This document shows, piece by piece, positions 8,945 to 18,240 of a stretch of DNA of 64,000 nucleotides (position 1 is the first letter of the stretch; every line of letters begins with the position of its first letter). A program made the translations under genes and the position numbers. This DNA is from Siminovitchia terrae (lineage in GTDB: Bacteria > Bacillota > Bacilli > Bacillales > Bacillaceae_C): NCBI RefSeq assembly GCF_003605405.2, contig NZ_QYTW02000004.1, positions 62,001 to 126,000 of the forward strand, written 5' to 3'. The notes beneath the pieces are model-generated. The model saw only the letters and a program-made list of their open reading frames with translations, was not told where the DNA came from and searched no databases.

Positions 8945-10327
8945 ATGACTAAATCTGTAACAACTGAAATCAGTGTGGAGGAATTACGAGAACTGGACAA
9001 AAAACATTTTTTGCACCCGACTACTCCGATCAAAGAACAGCAGGTGGAAGGGCCTGAACTCATTTTTGAATCAGGAAAAGGCATTCGCATCACCGATGTA
9101 AATGGCGATGAATACATCGACGGGGTATCTTCCTTATGGAATGTCAACGTCGGTTATGGGAGAAAAGAACTTGCTGAGGCAGCAAGTGAGCAGATTCTCA
9201 AGCTTTCTTACGGTTCTTCTTTTTTCAACCAGTCGCACGAAGTAGTTATACGTTTAGCCACAAAGCTAGCAAGCATCGCACCCGGCGACCTGAATGTAAG
9301 CTTCTTTACATCTGGAGGATCGGAATCTAACGAAACAGCCTTTAAAATCGTTCGACATTATTGGAAGCTAAAAGGGCGACCGGAAAAAAGATTAATTATT
9401 GGATTGGAAAATGGGTATCATGGTGTAACGATGGGAACGACGAGCGCCACAGGCGTTCCTGAATTTAAAAATATGATCACAGAAATCGCCCCTGGTTTCT
9501 TGCATGCTTTGCCGCATCAAACTGAATGCGAAAAAGGGGAAAAGTCCCATCCCAACTACGAAAGAAGCATCAGGGGGATCATCGAGAAGGAAGGACCGGA
9601 AAATATTGCGGCTGTCATTCTTGAGCCTATACAGGGAGTCGGTGGTGTGAATATTCCTCCAGAAGGATATTTGAAATCGGTCCGCGACCTTTGTGATGAG
9701 CATGATATTTTCATGATTACAGATGAAGTTATCACGGGATTCGGAAGAACAGGAAAAATGTTCGGGGTTGAACACTGGGATATCGTTCCTGATCTAATGT
9801 GTGTTGCGAAAGGGATTACGAGCGGCTACGTCCAGCTTGGGGCAGTCATGATGTCAAGCAAGCTGAGAGATGAGCTAGCAGACATGTCTGAAGGACCGAT
9901 GTTCCATGGATTCACCTACAGCGGACATCCGACGGCTTGTGCAGTAGCATTGAAAAATATAGAAATCATTGAAAATGAAGGCCTTGTGGAGAATGCCCGT
10001 GAAATGGGAGAGGGATTGTTAAAAGGCCTGAAGTATCTGGAGGAAAACCACAAGATTACTGCAAAAGCCAGAGGGCTGGGATTAATGGCGGCTATTGAGC
10101 TGTTCAAAGATCCTGAGACAGGTGAAGGCTTTGCGCCGGAATTGTTTGCAGCTCCAGCGGTTGTCGCCGCTTGTAAGCAACGCAATCTGATTTTGAGGCC
10201 GCTTATTTTCGGAGGAATGAATGCTGTGGCCATTGCACCTCCATTAATCTCACAAAAGCAGGACATTGAAACAATCATCGAGATTTTATCAGATTCAATT
10301 AAAGAGTTTGAGCAAAAAGTTCTTTAA
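8945..10327 (+). CDS. Class III PLP-dependent aminotransferase (first of two)
   Basis: This 460-residue fold-type I aminotransferase belongs to the omega-amino acid/diamine transaminase group. The PLP lysine is Lys289 in VAKGITSGY, and the aspartate that holds the pyridine nitrogen is in ITDEVITGFGRTG. The phosphate-binding TSGGSESNETA segment and the TYSGHPTACAVAL segment are also visible. ATG 8945 follows GGGGAGG by 8 bases. It is co-transcribed with the aldehyde dehydrogenase upstream and ends before a terminator. It resembles enzymes annotated as aspartate aminotransferase family or putrescine/beta-alanine:pyruvate aminotransferase. The substrate is undetermined. Confidence 0.92.
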   Translation: MTKSVTTEISVEELRELDKKHFLHPTTPIKEQQVEGPELIFESGKGIRITDVNGDEYIDGVSSLWNVNVGYGRKELAEAASEQILKLSYGSSFFNQSHEVVIRLATKLASIAPGDLNVSFFTSGGSESNETAFKIVRHYWKLKGRPEKRLIIGLENGYHGVTMGTTSATGVPEFKNMITEIAPGFLHALPHQTECEKGEKSHPNYERSIRGIIEKEGPENIAAVILEPIQGVGGVNIPPEGYLKSVRDLCDEHDIFMITDEVITGFGRTGKMFGVEHWDIVPDLMCVAKGITSGYVQLGAVMMSSKLRDELADMSEGPMFHGFTYSGHPTACAVALKNIEIIENEGLVENAREMGEGLLKGLKYLEENHKITAKARGLGLMAAIELFKDPETGEGFAPELFAAPAVVAACKQRNLILRPLIFGGMNAVAIAPPLISQKQDIETIIEILSDSIKEFEQKVL

Positions 10328-10333
10328 TTACTG

Positions 10334-10396
10334 ATGAAAGGGCTGTCCCAAAATTGACAAATTCGGAGAAGACCTTTGGGACGGTCTCTTTTTCTC
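10334..10396 (+). terminator. Terminator after the aldehyde dehydrogenase-aminotransferase pair
   Basis: CTGTCCCAAA pairs with TTTGGGACGG, and an overlapping alternative stem AGAAGACC/GGTCTCT leads into a T-rich tail. This supports the two upstream genes being one transcript. Confidence 0.75.
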
Positions 10397-10431
10397 ATGA
10401 TTATGCTAGTTCTTTTTTCTGATTCATTTAG

Positions 10432-10445
10432 TGTAAACGATTTCA
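10432..10445 (+). promoter_or_regulatory. cre site (CcpA catabolite repression)
   Basis: TGTAAACGATTTCA matches the cre consensus TGWAANCGNTNWCA at every position. It lies 40 bp before the permease start and covers the expected -35 region of a promoter whose -10 would be TATAGA (10454-10459). Repression when glucose is available is therefore expected. Confidence 0.8.
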
Positions 10446-10484
10446 TACGGGTGTATAGAAATAGATTAAGAGAGGAGTGTTATT

Positions 10485-11876
10485 ATGGAAGCTAGAAGGA
10501 CCTCCGAAGCGGTTTTACAACCTGCTGATACGAATACCGGCACCGACGAATTGAAGAAAGTATTTAAAACAAGAGATTTGGTAGTCTTTGGACTTGTTTT
10601 CATGGCTCCAGTATCAGCTCAGACATTATTTGGAGAATTGTCGTTGATCTCCCAAGGCCATGCCGTGTTATCTTATCTCGTTGCACTTGTTGCCATGATT
10701 TTCACGGCTGCTAGTTACGGAAAAATGGCAAGCGCTTTTCCGGCCGCAGGTTCAACATATAGTTATACGGCACGTGCCATCCACCCGGCTGTTGGATTTA
10801 TTGCAGGCTGGACCATTTTGCTGGACTACTTAATGATGCCTATTTTATTGACAAAGTTGAGTGCATTATTTTCTTTGGAGCTCTTTCCGAACGTTCCATA
10901 TTGGATTATGCTGTTAGTCTTTTTCGTTCCAATCACTCTTTTCAATTACTACGGAACTAAAATTACAGCTCGTGTAAATATGGCCATGACTGCAGCTATG
11001 CTGTTTAGTCTAGTCATTTTTATTATCTTTGCGATGTCAAGTCTTGTGCGTACTGACGGGTTTGTTAGTCTTTTTTCAATCACCGGAATCTTTAACGCCC
11101 ACACATTTTCAATGGACGCTTTAATAGCAGGTGCTTCCATTGCCGTTTTGTCGTACTTAGGATTTGATGCAGTAACGACAATGGCGGAAGATTCAAGGGA
11201 ATCCGGAAATATAGTTGGTAGAGCAGCGGTGATTGCTTTGTTGTTTGCTTCTCTTTTCTATATAATGCAAGTCTATTTTGCAACCTTGGTTGCTCCGGAT
11301 TTCAAATCCTTCCAATCTCCCGATACAGCCTTTTTTGAGATTGCTACTGCTGTCGGCGGCAGCGGATTAGCTACTATTTGCACTGTCATCATCGCTTTAA
11401 CTGGTATTGCTACAGGATTGGCCGGACAATCCTCTGGATCAAGGATTCTGTTTGGCATGGGGCGTGACAGGGTGCTTCCATCGATCTTTGCTAAACTTCA
11501 TCCGAAGCATAAAAGCCCATACGCCAGCATTATCATTTTAGCTGTAACAGGGTATTTAGGAGCGCTATTACTGCCATTGTCTTTCATTTTTTCGATTATG
11601 GTCTTTGGAGCATTAATTGGATTTACTTGCGTTAATATCTCAGTATTTTTGGAATTCTATATTAAAAGGAAGGAACGTTCAGGGAAATATATTTTGCTGC
11701 ACTTGTTATTCCCAGCATTGGGGGTATTTGTCTGCTTAAACATCTTATTCGGAATGGATGCCATCGGAATTACAGTGGGCTTTTCCTGGATGTTTATTGG
11801 AATCATCGTGTTGTTGTTTAGAATGATCTCTGTAAAAAAATCCGGGGCAGCGGATCCTTTTAAATTGGATATGTGA
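10485..11876 (+). CDS. APC-family amino acid/amine permease
   Basis: This 463-residue cytoplasmic-membrane protein has about twelve hydrophobic segments after a roughly 35-residue polar N-terminus. The TM1 region shows the APC signature DLVVFGLVFMAPVSAQTLFG, and a conserved SYLGFDAVTTMAEDS segment in the middle is typical of the family. It resembles putrescine importer PuuP-like and related amino acid permeases and probably imports the substrate handled by the flanking catabolic genes. AGAGGAG lies 7 bases before ATG 10485. A perfect cre site overlaps its promoter. Confidence 0.93.
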   Translation: MEARRTSEAVLQPADTNTGTDELKKVFKTRDLVVFGLVFMAPVSAQTLFGELSLISQGHAVLSYLVALVAMIFTAASYGKMASAFPAAGSTYSYTARAIHPAVGFIAGWTILLDYLMMPILLTKLSALFSLELFPNVPYWIMLLVFFVPITLFNYYGTKITARVNMAMTAAMLFSLVIFIIFAMSSLVRTDGFVSLFSITGIFNAHTFSMDALIAGASIAVLSYLGFDAVTTMAEDSRESGNIVGRAAVIALLFASLFYIMQVYFATLVAPDFKSFQSPDTAFFEIATAVGGSGLATICTVIIALTGIATGLAGQSSGSRILFGMGRDRVLPSIFAKLHPKHKSPYASIIILAVTGYLGALLLPLSFIFSIMVFGALIGFTCVNISVFLEFYIKRKERSGKYILLHLLFPALGVFVCLNILFGMDAIGITVGFSWMFIGIIVLLFRMISVKKSGAADPFKLDM

Positions 11877-11956
11877 TGTGAAAAGTGTAAACGCTTCGGT
11901 TTGTGCTTGGCATCAAAGATTCACTCCTCGCGCTTTTCTTTACTATTGCAATCATA

Positions 11957-12005
11957 AAAAGAGGAAAAACATCTGCCAATCTAAAGTAATGTTTTTCCTC
12001 TTTAT
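11957..12005. terminator. Bidirectional terminator between permease and PucR regulator
   Basis: AAAGAGGAAAAACAT and ATGTTTTTCCTCTTT are perfect 15-base complements separated by 16 bases. The two genes are convergent and both end here. Confidence 0.88.
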
Positions 12006-13637
12006 TCAAGATCTCTTAATTAATTCATATCCCTTGATTGCCGCTTCGACGGCAATTCTTTGATTTGACTCCATGTAATCCTTTCCGAGTAACTGCTCAA
12101 TCTTATCGAGTCGATGATAAAGTGTTTGTCTTACGATATAGAGCTGTTCGGCCGCTTCTTTTTTCGATCCGCCGCAAGCAAAATAGACTTTTAATGTCTC
12201 GTAAAGATCGCTGTCATTTTGGGAATCGTAATCCAGGATGGGCCCGAGATAATCTTCTACATAGGTGGATAGTTCACCGCTCTTTCTCAAGGGGAGAAGC
12301 AACCTGTATATCCCGATATCGTCATAAGTAATCATCTTCTCTTTGATGTTTGAATGATTTAAGGCAACGACTTCTTTTGCTTCCGCATAGCTTTTAGATA
12401 ATTGGTCAATGTGCTTGTATTCCCGTCCAACTCCGTAAATCTTGTTATTCCCCAAAAGCACCTTGTGATCCTTCGTTCGTAGAAGGTGTTGGGTTAAACG
12501 TGTCAGCATATCTTTCCCTTTCTCGGGAGCATTCGCCGGGAACGCAGCGATAACAGCGATTTCCTCTTTAGTTGCCGACACAGCGGGGAAAAATCCGAAC
12601 CTTTTAAAAGATCCCCGGATCATCAATGATCTTTGGAGCTTTATATCCTCCCATTCTTCTTCACTGATCATCCGGTCAGGCATCTGAATCTCCATGACAA
12701 ATACCCTATATCTCATGTCGGGTCCTGCAAATGGCAAATGACTGATCAACTCCTCGGAGTTATAATCCCTGCCCTGTAAAACAGCCCTCACAAATTTGTC
12801 TTCGGAATGCTGCTTTCTTTCTTCAATCGTTCTGTTTCGTAAAAGAATTTGGGCAATGGCAAGAGCGGCCCTGTCCAAAATTAAAAAATGAAATTCTTCC
12901 GGAGCATCATCAGCGGTATGAAGACATAAGTAGCCCCAAATTTGGCCAAGTCCTTCAACCGGCATAAAAACAAATGATTCATTATCAATTGTAAGCATTC
13001 TTTGAGAGATGGTCTCAGTTTCAGTTTCCGCTGTTTGAAAATGATCCAGGATCAAATCGTGAAAGTACTTTTGATCAGAGGGATAGTAGAAGCTCTTGCC
13101 CTGTAAAGGAACGAAAATAATGGTCCGATGAAAGTAATCGTACAATTCATGAAGTATTTTTAAAATACCGTTTGAAGACATGGACAGCTCAATGAACCTT
13201 CTTGAAGAAGAATCTAAGTAGCTTAGCAGGTCATGATGCCTATTGATAATCAAACTATGAAGCTCCTGCGTAATGTCTACGAATTTGACAGTCTCTTCAA
13301 ACATGATAATAGGAAAATGATTCATTTCGGCAAGCTCTAAAATATCTTCGTGAATTTCTTGAAAATAAGGACCCTTTTCAATGCAAATCCCGGCTGCATT
13401 CGAAGCAATCAACTGCTGGACAAATTTTAGCTGGGTGGAGACGTCGAGGTGGAGTCCGACACCAGTTGTTAAAATCAACTCTCCTCCATGAATGAGTGAG
13501 CCAAAGTCTTCCACTTCCAAAACGTGGACCCATCGGATCACTCTGTCAAGACCGCCGGATCCGGCAAGTACTTTAGCGCGCTTGAAATGACTTCTTGTAA
13601 AAATATCCTTTACTTTCAATGTGAATTCATTCATCAT
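12006..13637 (-). CDS. PucR-family transcriptional regulator
   Basis: This 543-residue regulator has an N-terminal PucR sensing domain (FTLKVKDIFTRSHFKRAKVLAG onward), a central region and a C-terminal helix-turn-helix of the HTH_30 type (GGSKKEAAEQLYIVRQTLYHRL). The frame opens at a TTG at 13652, but that TTG is part of the TTGGAGG ribosome binding site; ATG 13637 lies 8 bases after it. It diverges from the mmsA-type dehydrogenase. In B. subtilis the PucR protein AdeR activates the alanine dehydrogenase gene ald, and ald lies about 3.5 kb away here, so this could be an AdeR-like protein that also controls the catabolic genes. That is inference. Confidence 0.92.
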   Translation of the reverse strand: MMNEFTLKVKDIFTRSHFKRAKVLAGSGGLDRVIRWVHVLEVEDFGSLIHGGELILTTGVGLHLDVSTQLKFVQQLIASNAAGICIEKGPYFQEIHEDILELAEMNHFPIIMFEETVKFVDITQELHSLIINRHHDLLSYLDSSSRRFIELSMSSNGILKILHELYDYFHRTIIFVPLQGKSFYYPSDQKYFHDLILDHFQTAETETETISQRMLTIDNESFVFMPVEGLGQIWGYLCLHTADDAPEEFHFLILDRAALAIAQILLRNRTIEERKQHSEDKFVRAVLQGRDYNSEELISHLPFAGPDMRYRVFVMEIQMPDRMISEEEWEDIKLQRSLMIRGSFKRFGFFPAVSATKEEIAVIAAFPANAPEKGKDMLTRLTQHLLRTKDHKVLLGNNKIYGVGREYKHIDQLSKSYAEAKEVVALNHSNIKEKMITYDDIGIYRLLLPLRKSGELSTYVEDYLGPILDYDSQNDSDLYETLKVYFACGGSKKEAAEQLYIVRQTLYHRLDKIEQLLGKDYMESNQRIAVEAAIKGYELIKRS

Positions 13638-13787
13638 GGCGACGGCCTCCAATATGTTAAATGAAATAGAACGATGATTTTACATAATGTCTAATGATTT
13701 AAAAGCGAATAGTTTGTAAAATTGATTATGAAGTGAAAGGAAGAATGAGTCAAATATAAATCTTACTAAGCTTAGGAGGATGAAAAG

Positions 13788-15257
13788 ATGAGTGCTGTTT
13801 CTGAAAAGACGAAAACGCTTGCGAATTTTATAAATGGACAATGGGTTAAATCTAAGACAGACAAATATGAAGATGTTCCAAATCCGGCAACTGGAGAAAT
13901 CCTTGCCCGCGTTCCAGTTTCTACAAAGGAGGATCTGGAAGATGCGGTAACAGCTGCCAAAAAAGCATTTAAGACATGGGGAAAAACTGCGGTTCCGCAA
14001 AGGGCGAGAATCCTTTTTAAGTATCACCAGTTATTAATCAATGAGTGGGACGAACTGGCAAAATTGATCACTATCGAAAATGGGAAAAATTTTGCTGAAG
14101 CATATGGTGAAGTTCAAAGAGGGATTGAGTGTGTGGAGTTTGCTGCAGGAGCGCCGACATTGATGATGGGACATCAGCTTCCTGATATTGCAACAAATAT
14201 TGAATCCGGAATGTACCGTTATCCGCTTGGAGTAGTTGGAGGAATCACTCCGTTCAACTTCCCAATGATGGTTCCGTGCTGGATGTTCCCTCTTGCCATT
14301 GCTGCTGGAAACACATTTATCTTGAAACCATCTGAAAGAACACCGCTTTTGGCAAATCGATTGGCTGAGCTTCTGAATGAAGCAGGTCTTCCTGAAGGAG
14401 TATTCAATATCGTACACGGTGCACATGATATTGTAAATGGAATTTTGGAGCATTCTGATATTCCGGCCGTTTCATTTGTTGGATCACAGCCGGTTGCCGA
14501 ATACGTCTACAAAACTGGTACCGCAAACGGCAAACGAGTTCAGGCACTGGCAGGAGCCAAAAACCATACGATTGTCCTTGAAGATGCAGATTTGGATTCT
14601 GCAGCAAACAACATCTTTAACGCGGCCTTCGGTTCTGCAGGAGAGCGCTGCATGGCGTGTTCAGTCGTTGTTGCAGTTGACGACATTGCAGACGAGCTTG
14701 TTAAAAAGCTTGTTGAAAAATCTGATAGCATCAAAATGGGTGACGGACTGCAAGACGGTGTTTTCTTGGGACCGGTCATTCGCGATTCCCATAAAGCTAA
14801 AACACTCGGCTATATCGAATCAGGAATTGAGCAAGGCGCAAAACTTGTCCGCGACGGACGTAAAGATCAAACTTTATCAGAAGGCGGCTATTTCGTAGGG
14901 CCGACAATCTTTGAGAACGTAACGACTGATATGAAAATCTGGAAAGAGGAAATCTTTGCTCCTGTTCTTTCAGTCATTCGCGTAAAAGATTTGGATGAAG
15001 CAATTGAATTAACGAACAAATCTGATTTTGCAAACGGTGCCTGCTTGTTCACAGACAGTGCCAAAGCTATCCGCAAGTTCAGGGAAGAGATTGATGCTGG
15101 TATGCTTGGCATTAACTTAGGTGTTCCTGCTCCGATGGCATTCTTCCCATTCTCCGGCTACAAGAAATCTTTCTACGGAGATCTGCATGCAAACGGACGT
15201 GATGGAATCGAGTTCTATACACGTAAGAAAATGGTTACTCAAAGGCACGCTTATTAA
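13788..15257 (+). CDS. mmsA: CoA-acylating methylmalonate/malonate-semialdehyde dehydrogenase
   Basis: This 489-residue enzyme oxidises malonate or methylmalonate semialdehyde with NAD and CoA to acetyl- or propionyl-CoA plus CO2. The catalytic cysteine is Cys288 in AGERCMACS. The position that is glutamate in ordinary aldehyde dehydrogenases is replaced in LAGAKNH, as is typical of the MmsA/IolA group. The [21 protein letters not shown] segment is also characteristic. AGGAGG lies 8 bases before ATG 13788. There is no inositol operon around it; the neighbours are an omega-aminotransferase, Ald and a PucR regulator, which points to beta-alanine or similar breakdown. Confidence 0.94.
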   Translation: MSAVSEKTKTLANFINGQWVKSKTDKYEDVPNPATGEILARVPVSTKEDLEDAVTAAKKAFKTWGKTAVPQRARILFKYHQLLINEWDELAKLITIENGKNFAEAYGEVQRGIECVEFAAGAPTLMMGHQLPDIATNIESGMYRYPLGVVGGITPFNFPMMVPCWMFPLAIAAGNTFILKPSERTPLLANRLAELLNEAGLPEGVFNIVHGAHDIVNGILEHSDIPAVSFVGSQPVAEYVYKTGTANGKRVQALAGAKNHTIVLEDADLDSAANNIFNAAFGSAGERCMACSVVVAVDDIADELVKKLVEKSDSIKMGDGLQDGVFLGPVIRDSHKAKTLGYIESGIEQGAKLVRDGRKDQTLSEGGYFVGPTIFENVTTDMKIWKEEIFAPVLSVIRVKDLDEAIELTNKSDFANGACLFTDSAKAIRKFREEIDAGMLGINLGVPAPMAFFPFSGYKKSFYGDLHANGRDGIEFYTRKKMVTQRHAY

Positions 15258-15271
15258 TACAGGGGTGGAGG

Positions 15272-15302
15272 TCGGCCGCCTTTAATTGGCGGCTCTATCT
15301 TT
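15272..15302 (+). terminator. Hairpin after mmsA
   Basis: GGCCGCC and GGCGGC(T) flank a 7-base loop. The T tract is short, and a second small hairpin (GCCCAATTTGGGC) follows. It may attenuate rather than fully stop transcription towards the aminotransferase. The 15303-15622 gap otherwise holds only the structured repeat. Confidence 0.5.
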
Positions 15303-15350
15303 GAATAGCTCAGCCCAATTTGGGCAGTTGTTTCTTGCTAGGCAGGTTAT

Positions 15351-15543
15351 TTAACTTCATTCAGCAGAAGTCTCCCACTTCTGTAAGTGGTAAGATGAAT
15401 GCATATTGGTATTCCATTCAGTGGGGGTTCAAACCCCGGCTGAATAAAGTCAAAGCCTCCAGTGGATGCCACAGATTTTCAGAGGAATTTATCGAGCGGA
15501 GCTCGATAAAATCTGGGCGCAAATACGCCAAGGCGCATTTGAT
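15351..15543 (+). repeat. Structured 193-bp interspersed element, copy 1
   Basis: This is one of four near-identical copies that begin with TTAACTTCATTCAG and end with GCATTTGAT. It contains the outer inverted arms, two alternative short hairpins around ACTTCTG, a GGGGG-TTCAAA-CCCC hairpin flanked by ATTCAG/CTGAAT, a TTATCGAGC/GCTCGATAA hairpin and a terminal CGCC/GGCG hairpin. This copy has two mismatches in the outer right arm (AAAGTCAA). It lies between mmsA and the second aminotransferase, 79 bp before the latter. Confidence 0.9.
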
Positions 15544-15622
15544 ATAAAAACATGGACATAGACAGTCTGGCCTGCCCATACAATTGGGGAAGAGCCCGGG
15601 CTCAAAAGAAAGGGGTAAAGCT

Positions 15623-16975
15623 ATGACAACAGTTAAAACGGATACATTAGTTGATAGAGACCGCCAAAATGTTTGGCACCACATCTCTCCGTATAACGAA
15701 TCGAGCCCTCCGACAGTTTTTACAGAAGCGAAAGGGGCTTGGATGACAGATCACAAAGGAAACAAGGTGCTGGACGGCATGTCCGGGCTATGGTGTGTAA
15801 ATGTTGGATATGGAAGGGAAGAGTTGGCAAAAGCCGCCTATGATCAAATGATCAAAATGACTTATACCCCGATGACACAAAGCCATCAACCCGCGATCGA
15901 TTTGGCGGAGAAATTGAATGAATATTTAGATGATGACTACATGATTTTCTATTCAAACAGTGGATCTGACGCCAATGAGGTTGCCTTTAAGATTGTGAGG
16001 CAATATCATCAGCAAAACGGTGAGTCTTCCAGATTTAAATTTATCTCACGTTACCGCGCCTATCACGGAAGCTCCATGGGTGCATTGTCGGCAACAGGCC
16101 AGGCGTTAAGGAAATATAAATATGAGCCATTGGTACCTGGATTTTTACACGTTGCGCCACCAGACAGCTATAGAAGGCCGACAGGTATGTCCGTTGAGGA
16201 GTTCAACATTCAAAAAGCGCAGGAATTTGAAGAAAAAATCATCTGGGAGCAAAAAGAAACGATTGCCGGAATCATTATGGAGCCTCTTATCACTGGTGGA
16301 GGTGTCATCATACCGCATCCGGTTTATATGGAAAAGGTTCAAGAAATTTGCACTAAGTATGGCGTCTTGTTGATCATCGACGAAGTTATCTGCGGATTTG
16401 GCAGAACTGGTAAGATGTTCGGACACATGCACTATAAGGTAAAACCGGACATTATCTCAATGGCCAAAGGTTTGACAAGCGCCTATTTGCCATTATCTGT
16501 CACGGCTGTTAGAAAAGACATTTATGAGACTTTTAAAAAGAGCGAAGAAAACAGCCATTTCCGACACGTGAACACATTTGGCGGAAATCCTGCAGCTTGT
16601 GCACTAGCTTTGAAAAATTTGGAAATCATGGAAAAAGAAAATCTAGTTGCTCGTTCCGCGGAACTTGGAGAACGCCTGCAAAGTGAATTGGCTGAGTTGA
16701 ATGACCATCCTCATATCGGTGATATCCGGATCAAAGGATTTTTAATGGGAATTGAAATGGTGGAAGACAAGGAAACAAAAGAGCCTGCAACGAACGAGAG
16801 GGTCGGAAAGATCATTGCAGAGTGTAGGACCAAAGGATTGATTATTGGTAAAAACGGGGACACTGTTGCCGGATATAACAACATTTTAACTTTATCTCCT
16901 CCACTTTCTTGTACCGACGAAGATGTTAATTTTATTATTTCGACAATCAAGGATGTATTAAATAATAATAAATAA
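15623..16975 (+). CDS. Class III omega-amino acid:pyruvate-type aminotransferase (second of two)
   Basis: This 450-residue PLP enzyme belongs to the beta-alanine/omega-amino acid:pyruvate transaminase group. The PLP lysine is Lys282 in MAKGLTSAY, and the pyridine-binding aspartate is in LLIIDEVICGFGRTG. The SNSGSDANEVAFK and RAYHGSSMGALSATG segments are also typical. ATG 15623 follows AAAGGGGT by 6 bases; the longer open frame from 15584 has no good site. It lies between an MmsA-type dehydrogenase and alanine dehydrogenase, so a transamination that yields a semialdehyde and L-alanine fits well. The structured repeat upstream may supply part of its leader. Confidence 0.93.
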   Translation: MTTVKTDTLVDRDRQNVWHHISPYNESSPPTVFTEAKGAWMTDHKGNKVLDGMSGLWCVNVGYGREELAKAAYDQMIKMTYTPMTQSHQPAIDLAEKLNEYLDDDYMIFYSNSGSDANEVAFKIVRQYHQQNGESSRFKFISRYRAYHGSSMGALSATGQALRKYKYEPLVPGFLHVAPPDSYRRPTGMSVEEFNIQKAQEFEEKIIWEQKETIAGIIMEPLITGGGVIIPHPVYMEKVQEICTKYGVLLIIDEVICGFGRTGKMFGHMHYKVKPDIISMAKGLTSAYLPLSVTAVRKDIYETFKKSEENSHFRHVNTFGGNPAACALALKNLEIMEKENLVARSAELGERLQSELAELNDHPHIGDIRIKGFLMGIEMVEDKETKEPATNERVGKIIAECRTKGLIIGKNGDTVAGYNNILTLSPPLSCTDEDVNFIISTIKDVLNNNK

Positions 16976-16997
16976 AATGCAGGTTAAAATACTGTGT

Positions 16998-17030
16998 ACA
17001 GAGGTGTTTTCGACAACACCTCTGTATTGT
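16998..17030 (+). terminator. Hairpin between the aminotransferase and ald
   Basis: ACAGAGGTGTT and AACACCTCTGT are perfect 11-base complements around a TTCGAC loop. The tail is only moderately T-rich, so termination may be partial. ald probably also has its own promoter in 17040-17110. Confidence 0.65.
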
Positions 17031-17122
17031 TCACAAAAATGTTTTCTCAGGGGGCTTTCGTTTACTGAATTAAAGTGATATATTCTATTTGTGATAGTTA
17101 GAACATGTTAGGAGGAAGTATT

Positions 17123-18235
17123 ATGATTATTGGTGTACCTAAGGAGATTAAAAGTAACGAAAACCGTGTTGCTATGACACCGGCTGGTGCTTATACATTG
17201 TCACAAGCAGGCCATGAAGTACATATTGAAACAGGTGCAGGGCTCGGCTCAAGCTTTACTGATGAGCAGTATGTTGAAGCTGGCGCGAAAATTGTCGGCG
17301 GTGCTAAAGAAGCTTGGGACGCAGACATGGTTATGAAAGTTAAAGAACCTCTTGAAGAAGAGTTTGGCTATTTCCGTGAAGGACTTATCCTTTTCACATA
17401 TTTGCACCTTGCTGCAGAACCAGCTTTAACTAAAGCTCTTGTAGAGAAGAAAGTTGTTGCGATTGCTTACGAAACTGTACAGCTTCCAAATCGCTCACTT
17501 CCACTTCTTTCTCCAATGAGTGAAGTTGCAGGAAGAATGGCTACACAAATCGGTGCTCAATTCCTTTCCAAAACTTATGGAGGAAAAGGAAAACTTCTTG
17601 CTGGAATCCCAGGTGTAGAGCGTGGAAAAGTAACAGTTATCGGTGGTGGACAAGCTGGTACAAACGCTGCGAAAATGGCAGTAGGTCTTGGTGCAGACGT
17701 AACAGTTATCGACTTGAGTGTTGACCGTCTTCGCCAGCTTGACGATATTTTCGGCAACGATATTAAAACATTAGTTTCTAACCCATTCAACATTGCTAAT
17801 GCGGTTAAAGAATCCGACTTAGTTGTTGGTGCGGTTCTTATCCCAGGAGCGAAAGCACCTAAACTTGTTTCGGAAGAAATGGTTAAATCCATGTCTCCAG
17901 GTTCTGTCCTTGTAGACATCGCGATCGACCAAGGCGGTATCTTTGCTACTAGCGACAGAGTTACAACTCATGACAACCCAACTTACGAAAAACATGGCGT
18001 TGTTCACTATGCTGTTGCTAACATGCCTGGTGCTGTTCCACAAACATCAACTATGGGATTGACTAACGTAACAGTTCCTTATGCGCTTCAAATCGCAAAC
18101 AAAGGCTACAAGCAAGCTTGCCAAGATAACGAAGCTCTATTCAAAGGAATCAACGTTCTTGATGGAAAAGTTACATTCAAAGCAGTTGCTGATGATCTCG
18201 GATACGATTTCGTTGATGCAAAAGAATTGCTTTAA
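17123..18235 (+). CDS. ald: Alanine dehydrogenase
   Basis: This enzyme interconverts L-alanine and pyruvate plus ammonia with NAD(H), a key step in alanine use and in sporulation of bacilli. The 370-residue length is standard. The N-terminal domain has [17 protein letters not shown] and the substrate-binding region around [11 protein letters not shown]; the nucleotide fold is marked by [21 protein letters not shown] lies 7 bases before ATG 17123, so the longer frame from 17105 is rejected. With the transaminase just upstream it would recycle alanine to pyruvate. Three 178-bp tandem repeats, each with a terminator, follow the stop codon by 5 bp. Confidence 0.97.
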   Translation: MIIGVPKEIKSNENRVAMTPAGAYTLSQAGHEVHIETGAGLGSSFTDEQYVEAGAKIVGGAKEAWDADMVMKVKEPLEEEFGYFREGLILFTYLHLAAEPALTKALVEKKVVAIAYETVQLPNRSLPLLSPMSEVAGRMATQIGAQFLSKTYGGKGKLLAGIPGVERGKVTVIGGGQAGTNAAKMAVGLGADVTVIDLSVDRLRQLDDIFGNDIKTLVSNPFNIANAVKESDLVVGAVLIPGAKAPKLVSEEMVKSMSPGSVLVDIAIDQGGIFATSDRVTTHDNPTYEKHGVVHYAVANMPGAVPQTSTMGLTNVTVPYALQIANKGYKQACQDNEALFKGINVLDGKVTFKAVADDLGYDFVDAKELL

Positions 18236-18240
18236 TAAGG

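Noticed and set aside
11885-11898. cre-like TGTAAACGCTTCGG after the permease gene
   Set aside because: The last three consensus positions fail and it lies behind the gene, before a bidirectional terminator.
15419-15443. A tRNA T-arm-like segment (GGGGGTTCAAACCCC) in the repeat
   Set aside because: The T-loop resemblance is real, but no acceptor stem, D-arm or anticodon arm surrounds it in any of the copies, so it is only a stable hairpin within the element.
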